Shown here piece by piece: positions 25,698-33,909 of a stretch of DNA of 64,000 nt. The notes below the pieces were generated by a model. The model did no database searches. It saw only the letters and a program-made list of their open reading frames with translations, and was not told the DNA's origin. A program made the translations under genes and the position numbers. Position 1 is the first letter of the stretch. Each line of letters begins with the position of its first letter. This DNA comes from Chitinophaga fulva (GTDB taxonomy: Bacteria > Bacteroidota > Bacteroidia > Chitinophagales > Chitinophagaceae), in contig NZ_JABBGC010000001.1 of assembly GCF_012927205.1 (NCBI RefSeq), positions 124,001-188,000 of the forward strand, written 5' to 3'.

Positions 25698-27182
25698 TTA
25701 AAATTGAAAATAGATCGGAATCATGGGCTGCGTGCTCTTTACCTGTACCAGCAGCCAGATGAAGATAACCATCACGGCTATACTACCCACCAACGGCATA
25801 CGGCCCAGTACTCCGGCCATCCGCATTTCTGCCTTTGCAGGCATAAAATGCAGCACAAAACCCAGCAGCATTACCCAGAACACAGCGGTGTAACCGGTAT
25901 ACAGCTCCATAAAGATACCCGGCTGGAAGTCATACGCAATCTGGTGTATGAGCGACCAGGCATCATGGAAGGTCGAAGCCTTAAAGAATATCCAACAGAA
26001 ACATACGAAGTGGAAAGTCAGCAGGATACCGCCTACTTTCAGCAGACTGGCCTTCAGGCCGGTTGTTGCTGTCTTCCGCTTTTTCTGACTATCGATACGC
26101 ACCTTGTCTATGGCCAGGGCGGCGCCATGCATGCCTCCCCAGAAAATGAAGTTCCAGCTGGCGCCATGCCAGAAACCGCCGATCAACATGGTCAGTGCCA
26201 GGTTGATATATTGACGCACCTTGCCTTTGCGGTTACCACCCAGCGGAATGTACAGGTAGTCGCGCAGCCAGCTGGACAGGGAAATATGCCAGCGGCGCCA
26301 GAATTCTGTAATAGAAGCGCTCTGATAGGGTGAATCGAAGTTAGGCGGGATCTTGAAGCCTGTCCACCGTGCAATACCAATCGCCATATCTGAATATCCG
26401 GAGAAATCGCAGTAGATCACTAACGCATATCCATATACGCCCAGGAGGCATTCCAGCCCGGTGTGCTTGCTGGGATCATCAAAAATATACTGAACAAAGT
26501 TCTGGTAGATAAAGTCGGAGATAACGATCTTCTTAAACAATCCACCCACGATCAGGGCCATTCCTTTACCGATATCTTCCCCGTTCAACCGGTATGGCTG
26601 ATGGATTTGCGGAATAAAGTCAGCCGCACGCACGATAGGGCCCATCATCAGTTTAGGGAAGAAAGACAGGAAGAAGAGGTAATCCATGAAACGGTTCACC
26701 GGCTTAATTTCTCCCCGGTACACGTCAATCGTATAGCTGAGATTTTCAAAAGTATAAAACGAAATACCGATCGGCAGCAACAGGTGCAACGGCGTGATAT
26801 GCCCGTTGGTAACGTCATTGATGATGCCGATAAAGAAGTCTGTGTATTTGAAGTAGAACAGCAGCCCAATGTTCAGGATGATACTAAATATCAGCAGTGA
26901 TTTTTTGACCTGTTGACTGGTAGTATGATAAATCCATCGCGACAGGTTAAAGTCCACGATGGCCGATAGCACCACCAGGCCCACATAAAAACCGCAGGCT
27001 TTGTAAAAGAAATAAAGGGAGAAGATGGTGTACACCCATACCCTGCCCTGCTGACTGCGGCTTACAGCGAGGTAGCACAACAGGAAGACAGCAAAAAAAT
27101 AGAAGAAGAAGGCACTGTTAAACAGTACCGGGTCTGATGGATTGTACAGCAGCTGGGCAAGCAGCTTATTAACGTCGATCAT
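25698..27182 (-). CDS. MBOAT-family membrane O-acyltransferase (AlgI/PatA-like)
   Basis: Polytopic inner-membrane acyltransferase, 494 residues, with about ten hydrophobic segments. Members move an acyl, often acetyl, group across the membrane to extracytoplasmic polysaccharide, peptidoglycan or teichoic acid. Family motifs are intact: SFYTFENLSYTIDVYRGE, EFWRRWHISLSSWLRDYLY with IPLGGNRKG, and the catalytic His in GGFWHGASWNFIFWG. It is the last gene in an overlapping operon after two SGNH hydrolases (14-bp overlap with the preceding one) and a glucosaminidase. The acceptor could be peptidoglycan or an exopolysaccharide; context with a cell-wall hydrolase favours the former but does not prove it. 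Confidence 0.93.
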   Translation of the reverse strand: MIDVNKLLAQLLYNPSDPVLFNSAFFFYFFAVFLLCYLAVSRSQQGRVWVYTIFSLYFFYKACGFYVGLVVLSAIVDFNLSRWIYHTTSQQVKKSLLIFSIILNIGLLFYFKYTDFFIGIINDVTNGHITPLHLLLPIGISFYTFENLSYTIDVYRGEIKPVNRFMDYLFFLSFFPKLMMGPIVRAADFIPQIHQPYRLNGEDIGKGMALIVGGLFKKIVISDFIYQNFVQYIFDDPSKHTGLECLLGVYGYALVIYCDFSGYSDMAIGIARWTGFKIPPNFDSPYQSASITEFWRRWHISLSSWLRDYLYIPLGGNRKGKVRQYINLALTMLIGGFWHGASWNFIFWGGMHGAALAIDKVRIDSQKKRKTATTGLKASLLKVGGILLTFHFVCFCWIFFKASTFHDAWSLIHQIAYDFQPGIFMELYTGYTAVFWVMLLGFVLHFMPAKAEMRMAGVLGRMPLVGSIAVMVIFIWLLVQVKSTQPMIPIYFQF

Positions 27183-28449
27183 CCGAGTTGACTGGGTTTT
27201 TCTTTTTTACCTGTAAATATTGATTGTAGGACTGTTGCAGCGCTTCATACAGCAACTGTCCCTGTAATTGGTATCCTCTTGTACTGAAGTGAATATGGTC
27301 CGGGGCCCATCCACCTGCAAACCGGCCGGCTTCCGCTTTGTTTACCGCGTTGAAATTCCAGCAGGCGATACCGTGTTGCCTGGCATATCCTGTAATCTGT
27401 TGCGTTGCCATGGCAATGTAAGGATTGGGATAATACGAGGTGGTATAGTAGGTACGGTATTTTTTCTTGCCTACTTTTTTCCGGACCGCTTTTTTCACGG
27501 CCCTCATACAGTCGGGTGGCGTGGTCAGCAGGATGCTTGCAGCGGGCGCCTGTTCACGTATCAGTTGTACAGTCTTATCTATTTCATCCCGGAAGGCCAG
27601 CGGATCAAAACGGCCATAGGCTTCGTTGGTACCCAGGGAGATGATCACCAGGCGGGGATGGAGTACGGCCATTTGTCCCAGCAGGATGCTGTTGAGATCA
27701 TTATACTGCTGGTACATAGCCCCATTGATGCCTACACTATGATACAGCACACCATCGCGGCCGTTTTGTAATACTGCCCCATAGAAACGGAAGGGCAGGT
27801 TATTGGGATTCTCCCAGCGTACCTGGAATGTTTGGGAAGTCTGAAGGAAATCGAGGGTCGCCATTTTGATGGTCGGGGTACCTGGAAACGGTGTGCCCGT
27901 TACCGTTATCTGTGCCGCGTCGGGACTGAAGATGGTATTGTTGTCGGTAGCCGCATCGTAGAACAGTTGCACTTTCCGGAAGTTGTTGTCCATTGTGCCA
28001 TCCTGTTTGCCGGCAAACGAGAGTGCCGGGGCCTGTACCAGTGTCTGGATGGCGATAGCGCCGGGGCCGAGCACTGGTGGCTTGTAGCGGTCTATCACCC
28101 TTTCCATGGTCCAGCGGACGGTGCTGTTCCAGCGATAATCTTCCGGACCGTTGGTACCTGCTACATTGTAAGGGAAAACATATCCTCTGCCGGCGTAGCC
28201 AAACTGTTGTTGCAACAGGGCTGCAGTGGCCAGTGGGAAATAGCCGGCCTGAACATGGGAGTCTCCGAGATGAAGTATGGAAACCACATTACTGTCTGCA
28301 TGATACAGCGATTCAAATGCGCGGTACAGGGCGGTATCCTGCTGGATCACGTTAGCCTGCGGTTGCGCATAGGTGGTAAATGTGGCGAGCAACAGTACCA
28401 GTACTGCTGCTATACCTTTTCTACGGTTGTTCTCCCTGCCTGTAATCAT
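27169..28449 (-). CDS. Secreted SGNH/GDSL hydrolase, first of two
   Basis: A 426-residue exported hydrolase (signal peptide GIAAVLVLLLATFTTYAQ). SGNH block I is ILHLGDSHVQAG (nucleophile Ser), block III ISLGTNEAYG (Asn), and block V PDHIHFSTRG (catalytic Asp/His). A beta-sandwich-like insertion lies between about 100 and 250. With the adjoining MBOAT gene (14-bp overlap) it fits the PatB/AlgJ/AlgX-type second component that transfers or removes acetyl groups in the periplasm. It also overlaps the next SGNH gene by 29 bp, so translation is coupled. Whether it is an esterase or a transferase is not decidable here. Confidence 0.9.
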   Translation of the reverse strand: MITGRENNRRKGIAAVLVLLLATFTTYAQPQANVIQQDTALYRAFESLYHADSNVVSILHLGDSHVQAGYFPLATAALLQQQFGYAGRGYVFPYNVAGTNGPEDYRWNSTVRWTMERVIDRYKPPVLGPGAIAIQTLVQAPALSFAGKQDGTMDNNFRKVQLFYDAATDNNTIFSPDAAQITVTGTPFPGTPTIKMATLDFLQTSQTFQVRWENPNNLPFRFYGAVLQNGRDGVLYHSVGINGAMYQQYNDLNSILLGQMAVLHPRLVIISLGTNEAYGRFDPLAFRDEIDKTVQLIREQAPAASILLTTPPDCMRAVKKAVRKKVGKKKYRTYYTTSYYPNPYIAMATQQITGYARQHGIACWNFNAVNKAEAGRFAGGWAPDHIHFSTRGYQLQGQLLYEALQQSYNQYLQVKKKNPVNSDDRR

Positions 28450-29839
28450 TCATAATAGCTTTATACAGCAGCGCCCCCACTTTGGCCGCTCCCTGTCGGT
28501 TAAGGTGTGTATAATCTTTATTGGCCAGTGTGGTATCTCCTTCCACCCATTTCACCATGGAGCCAGAACCACCCATGTTAGCATAGAGGTTCCAGTAAGC
28601 AGTACCATAGGTGGTAGCCAGGTCGTGCTGTACTTTCAGCAGGGCTTCCACGCCCGGTGCGGTGATGTAGTGGTCCCCTTTCCGATAGGATTTGTCTGCC
28701 GTGCCTACGATCAGGAAAGAAGTTCCCGGCAGATCTCTACGGAGCGAGTCTACCACTTTTTTCATGGGTCTTTCGTACCAGCTGTAGTCCGTTAGTTCGG
28801 GGCGAAACAGTACGTTGGCGCCGTAATGGAGCACTACGAGATCGTAGGGGCGTTCCTGTTGCATGCGCCGCACCATGTCGGCAGACAGGTGCCCGAGCTC
28901 TACGCCGCTGATGCCGCGGAATGAGAAGTTATCCACGTACACGCCGTTGTCAGTTTCAAAACAAACGCCATAGAAAGGAGCGGTAGCACCGCCGCCATAC
29001 TTGATGGTGATGCCGCCTGCGCCGGTATCCTGGCGGAAGTCCAGCTTGTTCACCTGTGCGTTGCCGGACAGGGAGTAAGGCTTGTCATTGATGTTCACAG
29101 TAGTTGCTTCGGCCGGGCCATACAGCAGGGATACCTCGTCAAATTTGTCGAGGCGCGGCTTTTTAACCGGTGTATATTTTATCCAGCTGTCGCCTCCCGG
29201 GTAGAAGGTGTGGCCGGACAGGCCGAGTACAATATTGGAAGGTGGTGAATTTTTGTAATGGTAATCTTTCCAGTCACGCGAGAAGGTGTGCGTGATGGTG
29301 GTGCGATAGCTGGCCACCACGGAGGTGATGGGTACAAACCCTACGCCGGCGCCGCCGAAGAAGGTTTGGAGGCTGTCGCGCAGGTCGGAGGTGATGAGAT
29401 CGCCTTCGATCATGGAATCGCCGAAATAGGCGATACGTACCTTTTTACGTTTACCTGATTTCAGTTCTTTGAGCGCTGCCATAAAGCGGTCCAGTCCGGC
29501 ATCGCTGTTGCCTGTTTCCAGGGCAGCGTAGTTCAGAATGCCTTTGTATGACATAAAATCATAGACCGCATCCGGGTTGACAGCGGCGCCTGCGGGTGTT
29601 GTCCCGGCGGCCGCTGCCGTAGAGTCGGCATGAGAACGCTTACTGCCATCTTTAACAGCAGTAAGCGTTCCTTTATCTTTCTCCGTTCCGGACGTCCGCA
29701 GTTCTGACAACATGTCCAGGCGACGGAATTGAAAATCTTTAAATGAAAAACTAAAGTTGAGCTGGGAGAATATCACCAGGCACACCAATGATCCTACGAT
29801 AATAAAAAATGGGTAGGCAGACTTGTTTTCGCCAGACAT
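28421..29839 (-). CDS. Membrane-anchored SGNH/GDSL hydrolase, second of two
   Basis: A 472-residue protein anchored by one N-terminal transmembrane helix (about 9-30, FFIIVGSLVCLVIFSQL) with a low-complexity Ala/Thr/Gly linker near 65-95. SGNH motifs are block I IAYFGDSMIEGD, block III VVLHYGANVL and block V DYTHLNRQG. It is divergent in sequence from its neighbour, so the pair is not a simple recent duplication; two SGNH enzymes may divide roles such as acetyl transfer and deacetylation. It overlaps the downstream SGNH gene by 29 bp and follows the glucosaminidase by 22 bp. Confidence 0.9.
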   Translation of the reverse strand: MSGENKSAYPFFIIVGSLVCLVIFSQLNFSFSFKDFQFRRLDMLSELRTSGTEKDKGTLTAVKDGSKRSHADSTAAAAGTTPAGAAVNPDAVYDFMSYKGILNYAALETGNSDAGLDRFMAALKELKSGKRKKVRIAYFGDSMIEGDLITSDLRDSLQTFFGGAGVGFVPITSVVASYRTTITHTFSRDWKDYHYKNSPPSNIVLGLSGHTFYPGGDSWIKYTPVKKPRLDKFDEVSLLYGPAEATTVNINDKPYSLSGNAQVNKLDFRQDTGAGGITIKYGGGATAPFYGVCFETDNGVYVDNFSFRGISGVELGHLSADMVRRMQQERPYDLVVLHYGANVLFRPELTDYSWYERPMKKVVDSLRRDLPGTSFLIVGTADKSYRKGDHYITAPGVEALLKVQHDLATTYGTAYWNLYANMGGSGSMVKWVEGDTTLANKDYTHLNRQGAAKVGALLYKAIMNDYRQGEQP

Positions 29840-29861
29840 ATTTTCGAGTCGATTAGCACAC

Positions 29862-30440
29862 TCACTGGTCGTTGGTTGCTGGCTGCATGCCTACGGTTAA
29901 CCAGGAAGAGCTCCGTGCCACGCTATCCATTCCTTCGTCCAGTTTATATAGTTTGTAACGGTTTATAATAGCAGTCACTCTTCTGATCCATTCATGACCG
30001 GCAGAGGAATAGCCGCTGTGATTCATTTGTTTGAGCCATACTGCGAATTCAGGGTTACCTTTCAGTTGGCTGAACCATTTCTTTCTGGCAAGCACTTCCA
30101 CGAAATGTTCGTAGGAGGCTACGGCAGAAGCGTATTGCTTATACCGGGATTTTGTGCCGGGGGCTGTCTTTGACAGGTTGTTTTTTCCGACAATACCAAA
30201 GTGGTTGTTGAGCAATTTGGCATTTCTGCTGGTACCTGTGCCGGATTCCAGCATGGCTACCCCAAGGATAACACTGGCCGGAACGCCGGTTTCCTGCATG
30301 AGTTCTACAGATACCGGTTTAAATTTCTTCAGATAATTACTCGTGGACTGTTGAGCATACCCAACATTGCTGAGCATCAGCAATAAAAGCACCGCACATA
30401 CCCATACTGACCGTTTGATGTAGGTTGTTACCTTTCTCAT
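29862..30440 (-). CDS. Exported glucosaminidase (FlgJ/LytG-like peptidoglycan hydrolase)
   Basis: Peptidoglycan glucosaminidase of glycoside hydrolase family 73 type, about 192 residues. Signal peptide VWVCAVLLLLMLSNVGYAQ; the catalytic Glu lies in AMLESGTGTSRNAKLLNNHFGI, followed by the family segment YASAVASYEHFVEVL. ATG 30440 gives a normal signal peptide; an in-frame ATG at 30491 adds 17 polar residues and cannot be excluded. There is no LysM domain. It is the first gene of the operon with the SGNH and MBOAT genes, tying the cassette to the cell wall. Confidence 0.88.
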   Translation of the reverse strand: MRKVTTYIKRSVWVCAVLLLLMLSNVGYAQQSTSNYLKKFKPVSVELMQETGVPASVILGVAMLESGTGTSRNAKLLNNHFGIVGKNNLSKTAPGTKSRYKQYASAVASYEHFVEVLARKKWFSQLKGNPEFAVWLKQMNHSGYSSAGHEWIRRVTAIINRYKLYKLDEGMDSVARSSSWLTVGMQPATNDQ

Positions 30441-30598
30441 AGGAGTATTCTTTGTTACAGGTGAAAGATTGTTGTTTGTTTTCAGCATCATTACTTACCT
30501 CACATATCAACGATGATCACACATCACACCGCAATATTACTTTAAAAAATTAAATAATACGTTCTTTCTCTTCTAACCTTATCTTCGTCGTTAATTTC

Positions 30599-30627
30599 TT
30601 GTTAAAAAAATTGTTTCTCTATATTTG
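30599..30627 (+). promoter_or_regulatory. Orphan consensus promoter (TTG, 18-bp spacer, TATATTTG)
   Basis: TTG at 30599-30601 and a perfect TATATTTG at 30620-30627, separated by 18 bp, on the plus strand. No plus-strand protein gene follows; the next feature is a terminator-like hairpin a few bases downstream. Confidence 0.6.
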
Positions 30628-30631
30628 CACC

Positions 30632-30679
30632 AATCCCCTTTGATGCGGCAAAAACGCCATATCAAAGGGGATTTTTTCG
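30632..30679 (+). ncRNA. Candidate very short RNA: hairpin plus T run directly after an orphan promoter
   Basis: A perfect 13-bp stem AATCCCCTTTGAT/ATCAAAGGGGATT (30632-30644, 30661-30673), with an inner G-C stem (GCG...CGC), is followed by TTTTTT (30672-30677) on the plus strand. With the promoter above, the expected transcript is about 45-50 nt and consists almost wholly of a terminator hairpin. On the minus strand the hairpin has no T run, so it is not a good aspS terminator. A real small RNA is inference from the promoter-terminator pairing. Confidence 0.45.
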
Positions 30680-30719
30680 CTTCAAAGCTCCCTAATGGGC
30701 AAAGATTGTGCCGGTAATC

Positions 30720-32468
30720 CTATTTTACCAGGCTGATCTTTAATTCGTCAAGCTGGGCTTGACTTATCTCGGCCGGAGCGTCCATCATGACATCGCGTCC
30801 GTGGTTGTTTTTCGGGAAAGCGATGAAGTCGCGGATACTTTCACTACCGCCCAAAAGCGAGCACAAGCGATCAAATCCGAAAGCGATACCACCATGTGGC
30901 GGTGCGCCATATTCAAAAGCTCCCAGCAGGAAGCCAAATTTGCGTTCTGCTTCTTCAGGTGACATACCCAGCGCAGCGAACATTTTCTGTTGCAGATCGC
31001 GCTGGAAGATACGGATAGAGCCTCCCCCTACTTCAGTGCCATTCAATACGATATCGTATGCGTTTGCCTTGATTTTGGCATATTGGGACATATCGTCCAT
31101 GAGGCCGATTTGTTCCGGTTTAGGAGCGGTGAACGGATGGTGACGGGCCACCCAGCGATTTTCCTCTTCTGCATATTCAAACAGCGGGAAATCTATCACC
31201 CACAACGGTTTATACTCGTTTTTATTGCGGAAACCCAGGCGCTCGCCCATTTCCAGGCGCAGCTCACTCATGGCTTTACGGGTACGCTCTTCCTTGCCAG
31301 CCAGCACCAGGATCAGATCTCCGGGCTTCGCCTGACATTTTTGCGCCCACAGCTGCAGTTGCTGTTCGTCAAAAAACTTATCAACCGAGCTCTTCAGGGT
31401 ACCGTCAGTATTATATTTAACATAGATGAGACCGCTCATACCGATCTGAGGTCTTTTTACCCATTCTGTCAGTTCATCGACCTGCTTACGGGTATATTCG
31501 GAGCAACCGGGCGCCGCAATAGCAACCACGAGTTCAGCTTCGTCGAATACTTTAAAGCCTTTCTGTTTTACGGTGTCATTGAGGTTAGACAGCTTCATCT
31601 CGAAGCGGATATCCGGTTTATCATTGCCATAATACTCCATGGCATCCTCCCATGTCATACGCGGAAAATCGCCTTCCAGCTCAATGCCTTTAACTTCTTT
31701 GAAGATATATTTGGTCATACCTTCAAAAATATTCAGTACATCTTCCTGTTCTACAAAGCTCATTTCACAGTCGATCTGGGTAAACTCCGGCTGGCGGTCT
31801 GCACGGAGGTCTTCATCGCGGAAACATTTTACGATCTGGTAGTATCGATCATAACCACTCACCATCAACAATTGTTTAAATGTCTGCGGTGACTGCGGCA
31901 AACCGTAGAACTGGTTAGGGTTCATACGGCTTGGCACCACGAAATCGCGGGCGCCTTCCGGTGTGGAATTGATCAGGAAAGGTGTTTCAATATCGATGAA
32001 GTTCCTGGTGTGCAGGTAGTTACGCGCGGCGCGGCCGACTGCATAACGCAGCTCCAGGTTCTGTTTTACCGCATTACGGCGGAGGTCGAGATAGCGGTAT
32101 TTCATACGCAGCTCATCTCCCCCGTCGGTATCGTCGGTAATAGTGAAAGGCGGTGTTTTAGCCGCATTCAGGATTTTATATTCGCTCACCGTGATTTCGA
32201 TGTCTCCGGTGGGGATATTTTTATTTTTGCTGGTACGCTCTGTCACGGTGCCAGTTACCTGTACAACGAACTCACGGCCTAATGGCTGTGCATCCAGTTT
32301 GTCATTCAGGCTTTCGTTGAATAACAGCTGAGTAATACCATAACGGTCCCGCAGATCAAAAAAGTTGATGCTGCCAAATTTTCTGACTGTCTGTATCCAT
32401 CCTGCCAGCGTCACTTCCTGGCCTACCTGCTCCATTCTTAACTCCCCGCAAGTGTGCGTCCTGTACAT
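30720..32468 (-). CDS. aspS: Aspartyl-tRNA synthetase
   Basis: Class II synthetase that charges tRNA-Asp, 582 residues, bacterial type. N-terminal OB-fold anticodon-binding domain (about 1-105, [22 protein letters not shown]), class II motif 1 to 2 ([32 protein letters not shown]), the bacterial GAD insertion (about 280-420), and motif 3 GIAFGFDRL near the C-terminus. Asp- versus Asp/Asn-specificity cannot be settled by eye. Its start is preceded by a TATCTTTG element about 100 bp upstream. Confidence 0.97.
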   Translation of the reverse strand: MYRTHTCGELRMEQVGQEVTLAGWIQTVRKFGSINFFDLRDRYGITQLLFNESLNDKLDAQPLGREFVVQVTGTVTERTSKNKNIPTGDIEITVSEYKILNAAKTPPFTITDDTDGGDELRMKYRYLDLRRNAVKQNLELRYAVGRAARNYLHTRNFIDIETPFLINSTPEGARDFVVPSRMNPNQFYGLPQSPQTFKQLLMVSGYDRYYQIVKCFRDEDLRADRQPEFTQIDCEMSFVEQEDVLNIFEGMTKYIFKEVKGIELEGDFPRMTWEDAMEYYGNDKPDIRFEMKLSNLNDTVKQKGFKVFDEAELVVAIAAPGCSEYTRKQVDELTEWVKRPQIGMSGLIYVKYNTDGTLKSSVDKFFDEQQLQLWAQKCQAKPGDLILVLAGKEERTRKAMSELRLEMGERLGFRNKNEYKPLWVIDFPLFEYAEEENRWVARHHPFTAPKPEQIGLMDDMSQYAKIKANAYDIVLNGTEVGGGSIRIFQRDLQQKMFAALGMSPEEAERKFGFLLGAFEYGAPPHGGIAFGFDRLCSLLGGSESIRDFIAFPKNNHGRDVMMDAPAEISQAQLDELKISLVK

Positions 32469-32571
32469 GCGTAAAAAATTGATTTTAAATGTTTTATGGT
32501 TGAATCTCCGGATGTGCTGCCAGCTGTTCCGAGACCACTGTTCAGTTGATCAGCCATACCTGTAAGGGGGG

Positions 32572-32579
32572 CAAAGATA
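32572..32579 (-). promoter_or_regulatory. -7 element of aspS (TATCTTTG)
   Basis: Perfect TAnnTTTG on the minus strand, about 100 bp upstream of the aspS ATG and just after the stop of the upstream oxidoreductase gene. Confidence 0.5.
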
Positions 32580-32597
32580 CGGCATGATATGGGCATT

Positions 32598-33647
32598 TCA
32601 CCCCCTGCCGGTGTTAAAATATCTATTTATGTCTACTTCCGGCATCAGCAGGGCATTTCCAGCCAACACTTCCGTAAAATGCGCGGCCATAAAGGGTGCC
32701 AGCGAACAACCCTTGGTACCCAGGCCGTTAAAGATGCCTACAGCGGGCATCTCCGGATGCAACCCTATCATGGGCCGGCGGTCATTACCCGAAGGGCGCA
32801 CCGCCGCCAGCTGATACTCCACGTTATAAGGCACTTTCAATAACTGTTGCAGGCTATTTTCCAGTACCTCCCGCTGTTTGCTCGTTGGCAGATCATCAAT
32901 GTAATCCCACACAAAGGAAGACCCCGCCCAGAACAATTCCGGCCCATAGGGTACCAGCGTAATGCTCTTTTTGATGATATCTTCTGTATGCAGACCAGGG
33001 ATCCTGACCCACAGCACCTCTCCCTTGTTGGGCAGAAATGTCAGCCGGTCAAACCACGGGTTTTGCGCGGTAGCCACGCCGTCACAGAAAATGATCTTCT
33101 GCGCGGCGATATCTCCATAACGTACACCCGTCGGCGTTACTTCCAATTCAGCCAGGTTCAGATGCGCTTCCTGCAAGGCTCCCATACTGCTCAAAAACTG
33201 CCGCCACGCGGGTAACAACACCCGCAGGTTCACGGTGGCCCCCTTCACGATAGCCGCTCCATAAGGCTGGTCCAATATATCTTCATACTCCAGCTTGTCG
33301 GGCAACTGCGTATACTCTCCGCCAGCAGCCTTTTTCATGAAAGCATCATACAATTGCTGCGATGGGAACACATTCCAGAGACGGCGCTCGGTCAGCACCT
33401 GCACCTGCAATAGCTCCGACATCTTATGATAACTGTCCCGGGCAAACGGATAAATGGTGTCGTACATCCATGCCGGTTCAAATCTCCGTCCGGACACCGG
33501 ATTAATAATACCAGCCGCCACCCGTGACGCACTATTGGATTTTGCATCGTCTATCACCAGCACCTTTTTGCCGGCCTGCCATAATGACCAGCTCAGCATG
33601 GTGCCGGCAATCCCCTGTCCTACTATGATATAATCTACACTTGTCAT
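32598..33647 (-). CDS. FAD-dependent oxidoreductase (DAO family)
   Basis: A 349-residue flavoprotein of the glycine/D-amino-acid oxidase superfamily. The N-terminal dinucleotide-binding motif is YIIVGQGIAGTMLSWSLWQAGKKVLVID, and the substrate-domain start GIINPVSGRRFEPAW is typical of the MnmC C-domain/DadA-like group. The C-terminal FAD contact is VRPSGNDRRPMIG with a GLGTKGCSLAP loop. It lacks a partner methyltransferase, so full MnmC is excluded. The substrate is unknown. Same strand as aspS, 129 bp upstream of it. Confidence 0.85.
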   Translation of the reverse strand: MTSVDYIIVGQGIAGTMLSWSLWQAGKKVLVIDDAKSNSASRVAAGIINPVSGRRFEPAWMYDTIYPFARDSYHKMSELLQVQVLTERRLWNVFPSQQLYDAFMKKAAGGEYTQLPDKLEYEDILDQPYGAAIVKGATVNLRVLLPAWRQFLSSMGALQEAHLNLAELEVTPTGVRYGDIAAQKIIFCDGVATAQNPWFDRLTFLPNKGEVLWVRIPGLHTEDIIKKSITLVPYGPELFWAGSSFVWDYIDDLPTSKQREVLENSLQQLLKVPYNVEYQLAAVRPSGNDRRPMIGLHPEMPAVGIFNGLGTKGCSLAPFMAAHFTEVLAGNALLMPEVDINRYFNTGRG

Positions 33648-33851
33648 ACTGTTCTTCTGAAGAAATAAAAATAAGATAAAATACTATCAATTCTGAGGGT
33701 ATTATTATTTTCCAGATGTTTACAATCAATTGATTTACAATATTTCTGAGTGACATCCTTCGGTTATCCTTTACCTATCCTTCGCATATCCTATACGCAT
33801 CTCTTTGTTAACCCCGATAAAATACATGCCAAACCGATACTTTCTTCTCCC

Positions 33852-33888
33852 AAAAAATAATGGGGCCGACCTTCCGGTCAGCCCCATT
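33852..33888 (-). terminator. Terminator after the alpha-2-macroglobulin gene
   Basis: Stem AATGGGGC...GCCCCATT (33859-33866, 33881-33888) with inner GACC/GGTC and loop TTCC; on the minus strand it is followed by TTATTTTTTG. It lies 22 bp after the stop at 33910. Confidence 0.8.
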
Positions 33889-33909
33889 GATATAATGTAT
33901 TGATGTTAG

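Noticed and set aside
27169..29839. The two SGNH genes as a recent tandem duplication
   Set aside because: They share only the block I, III and V motifs; their N-termini, lengths and intervening sequences differ.
30632..30679. Hairpin read as the aspS terminator
   Set aside because: On the minus strand the stem is not followed by T residues; the T run is on the plus side.
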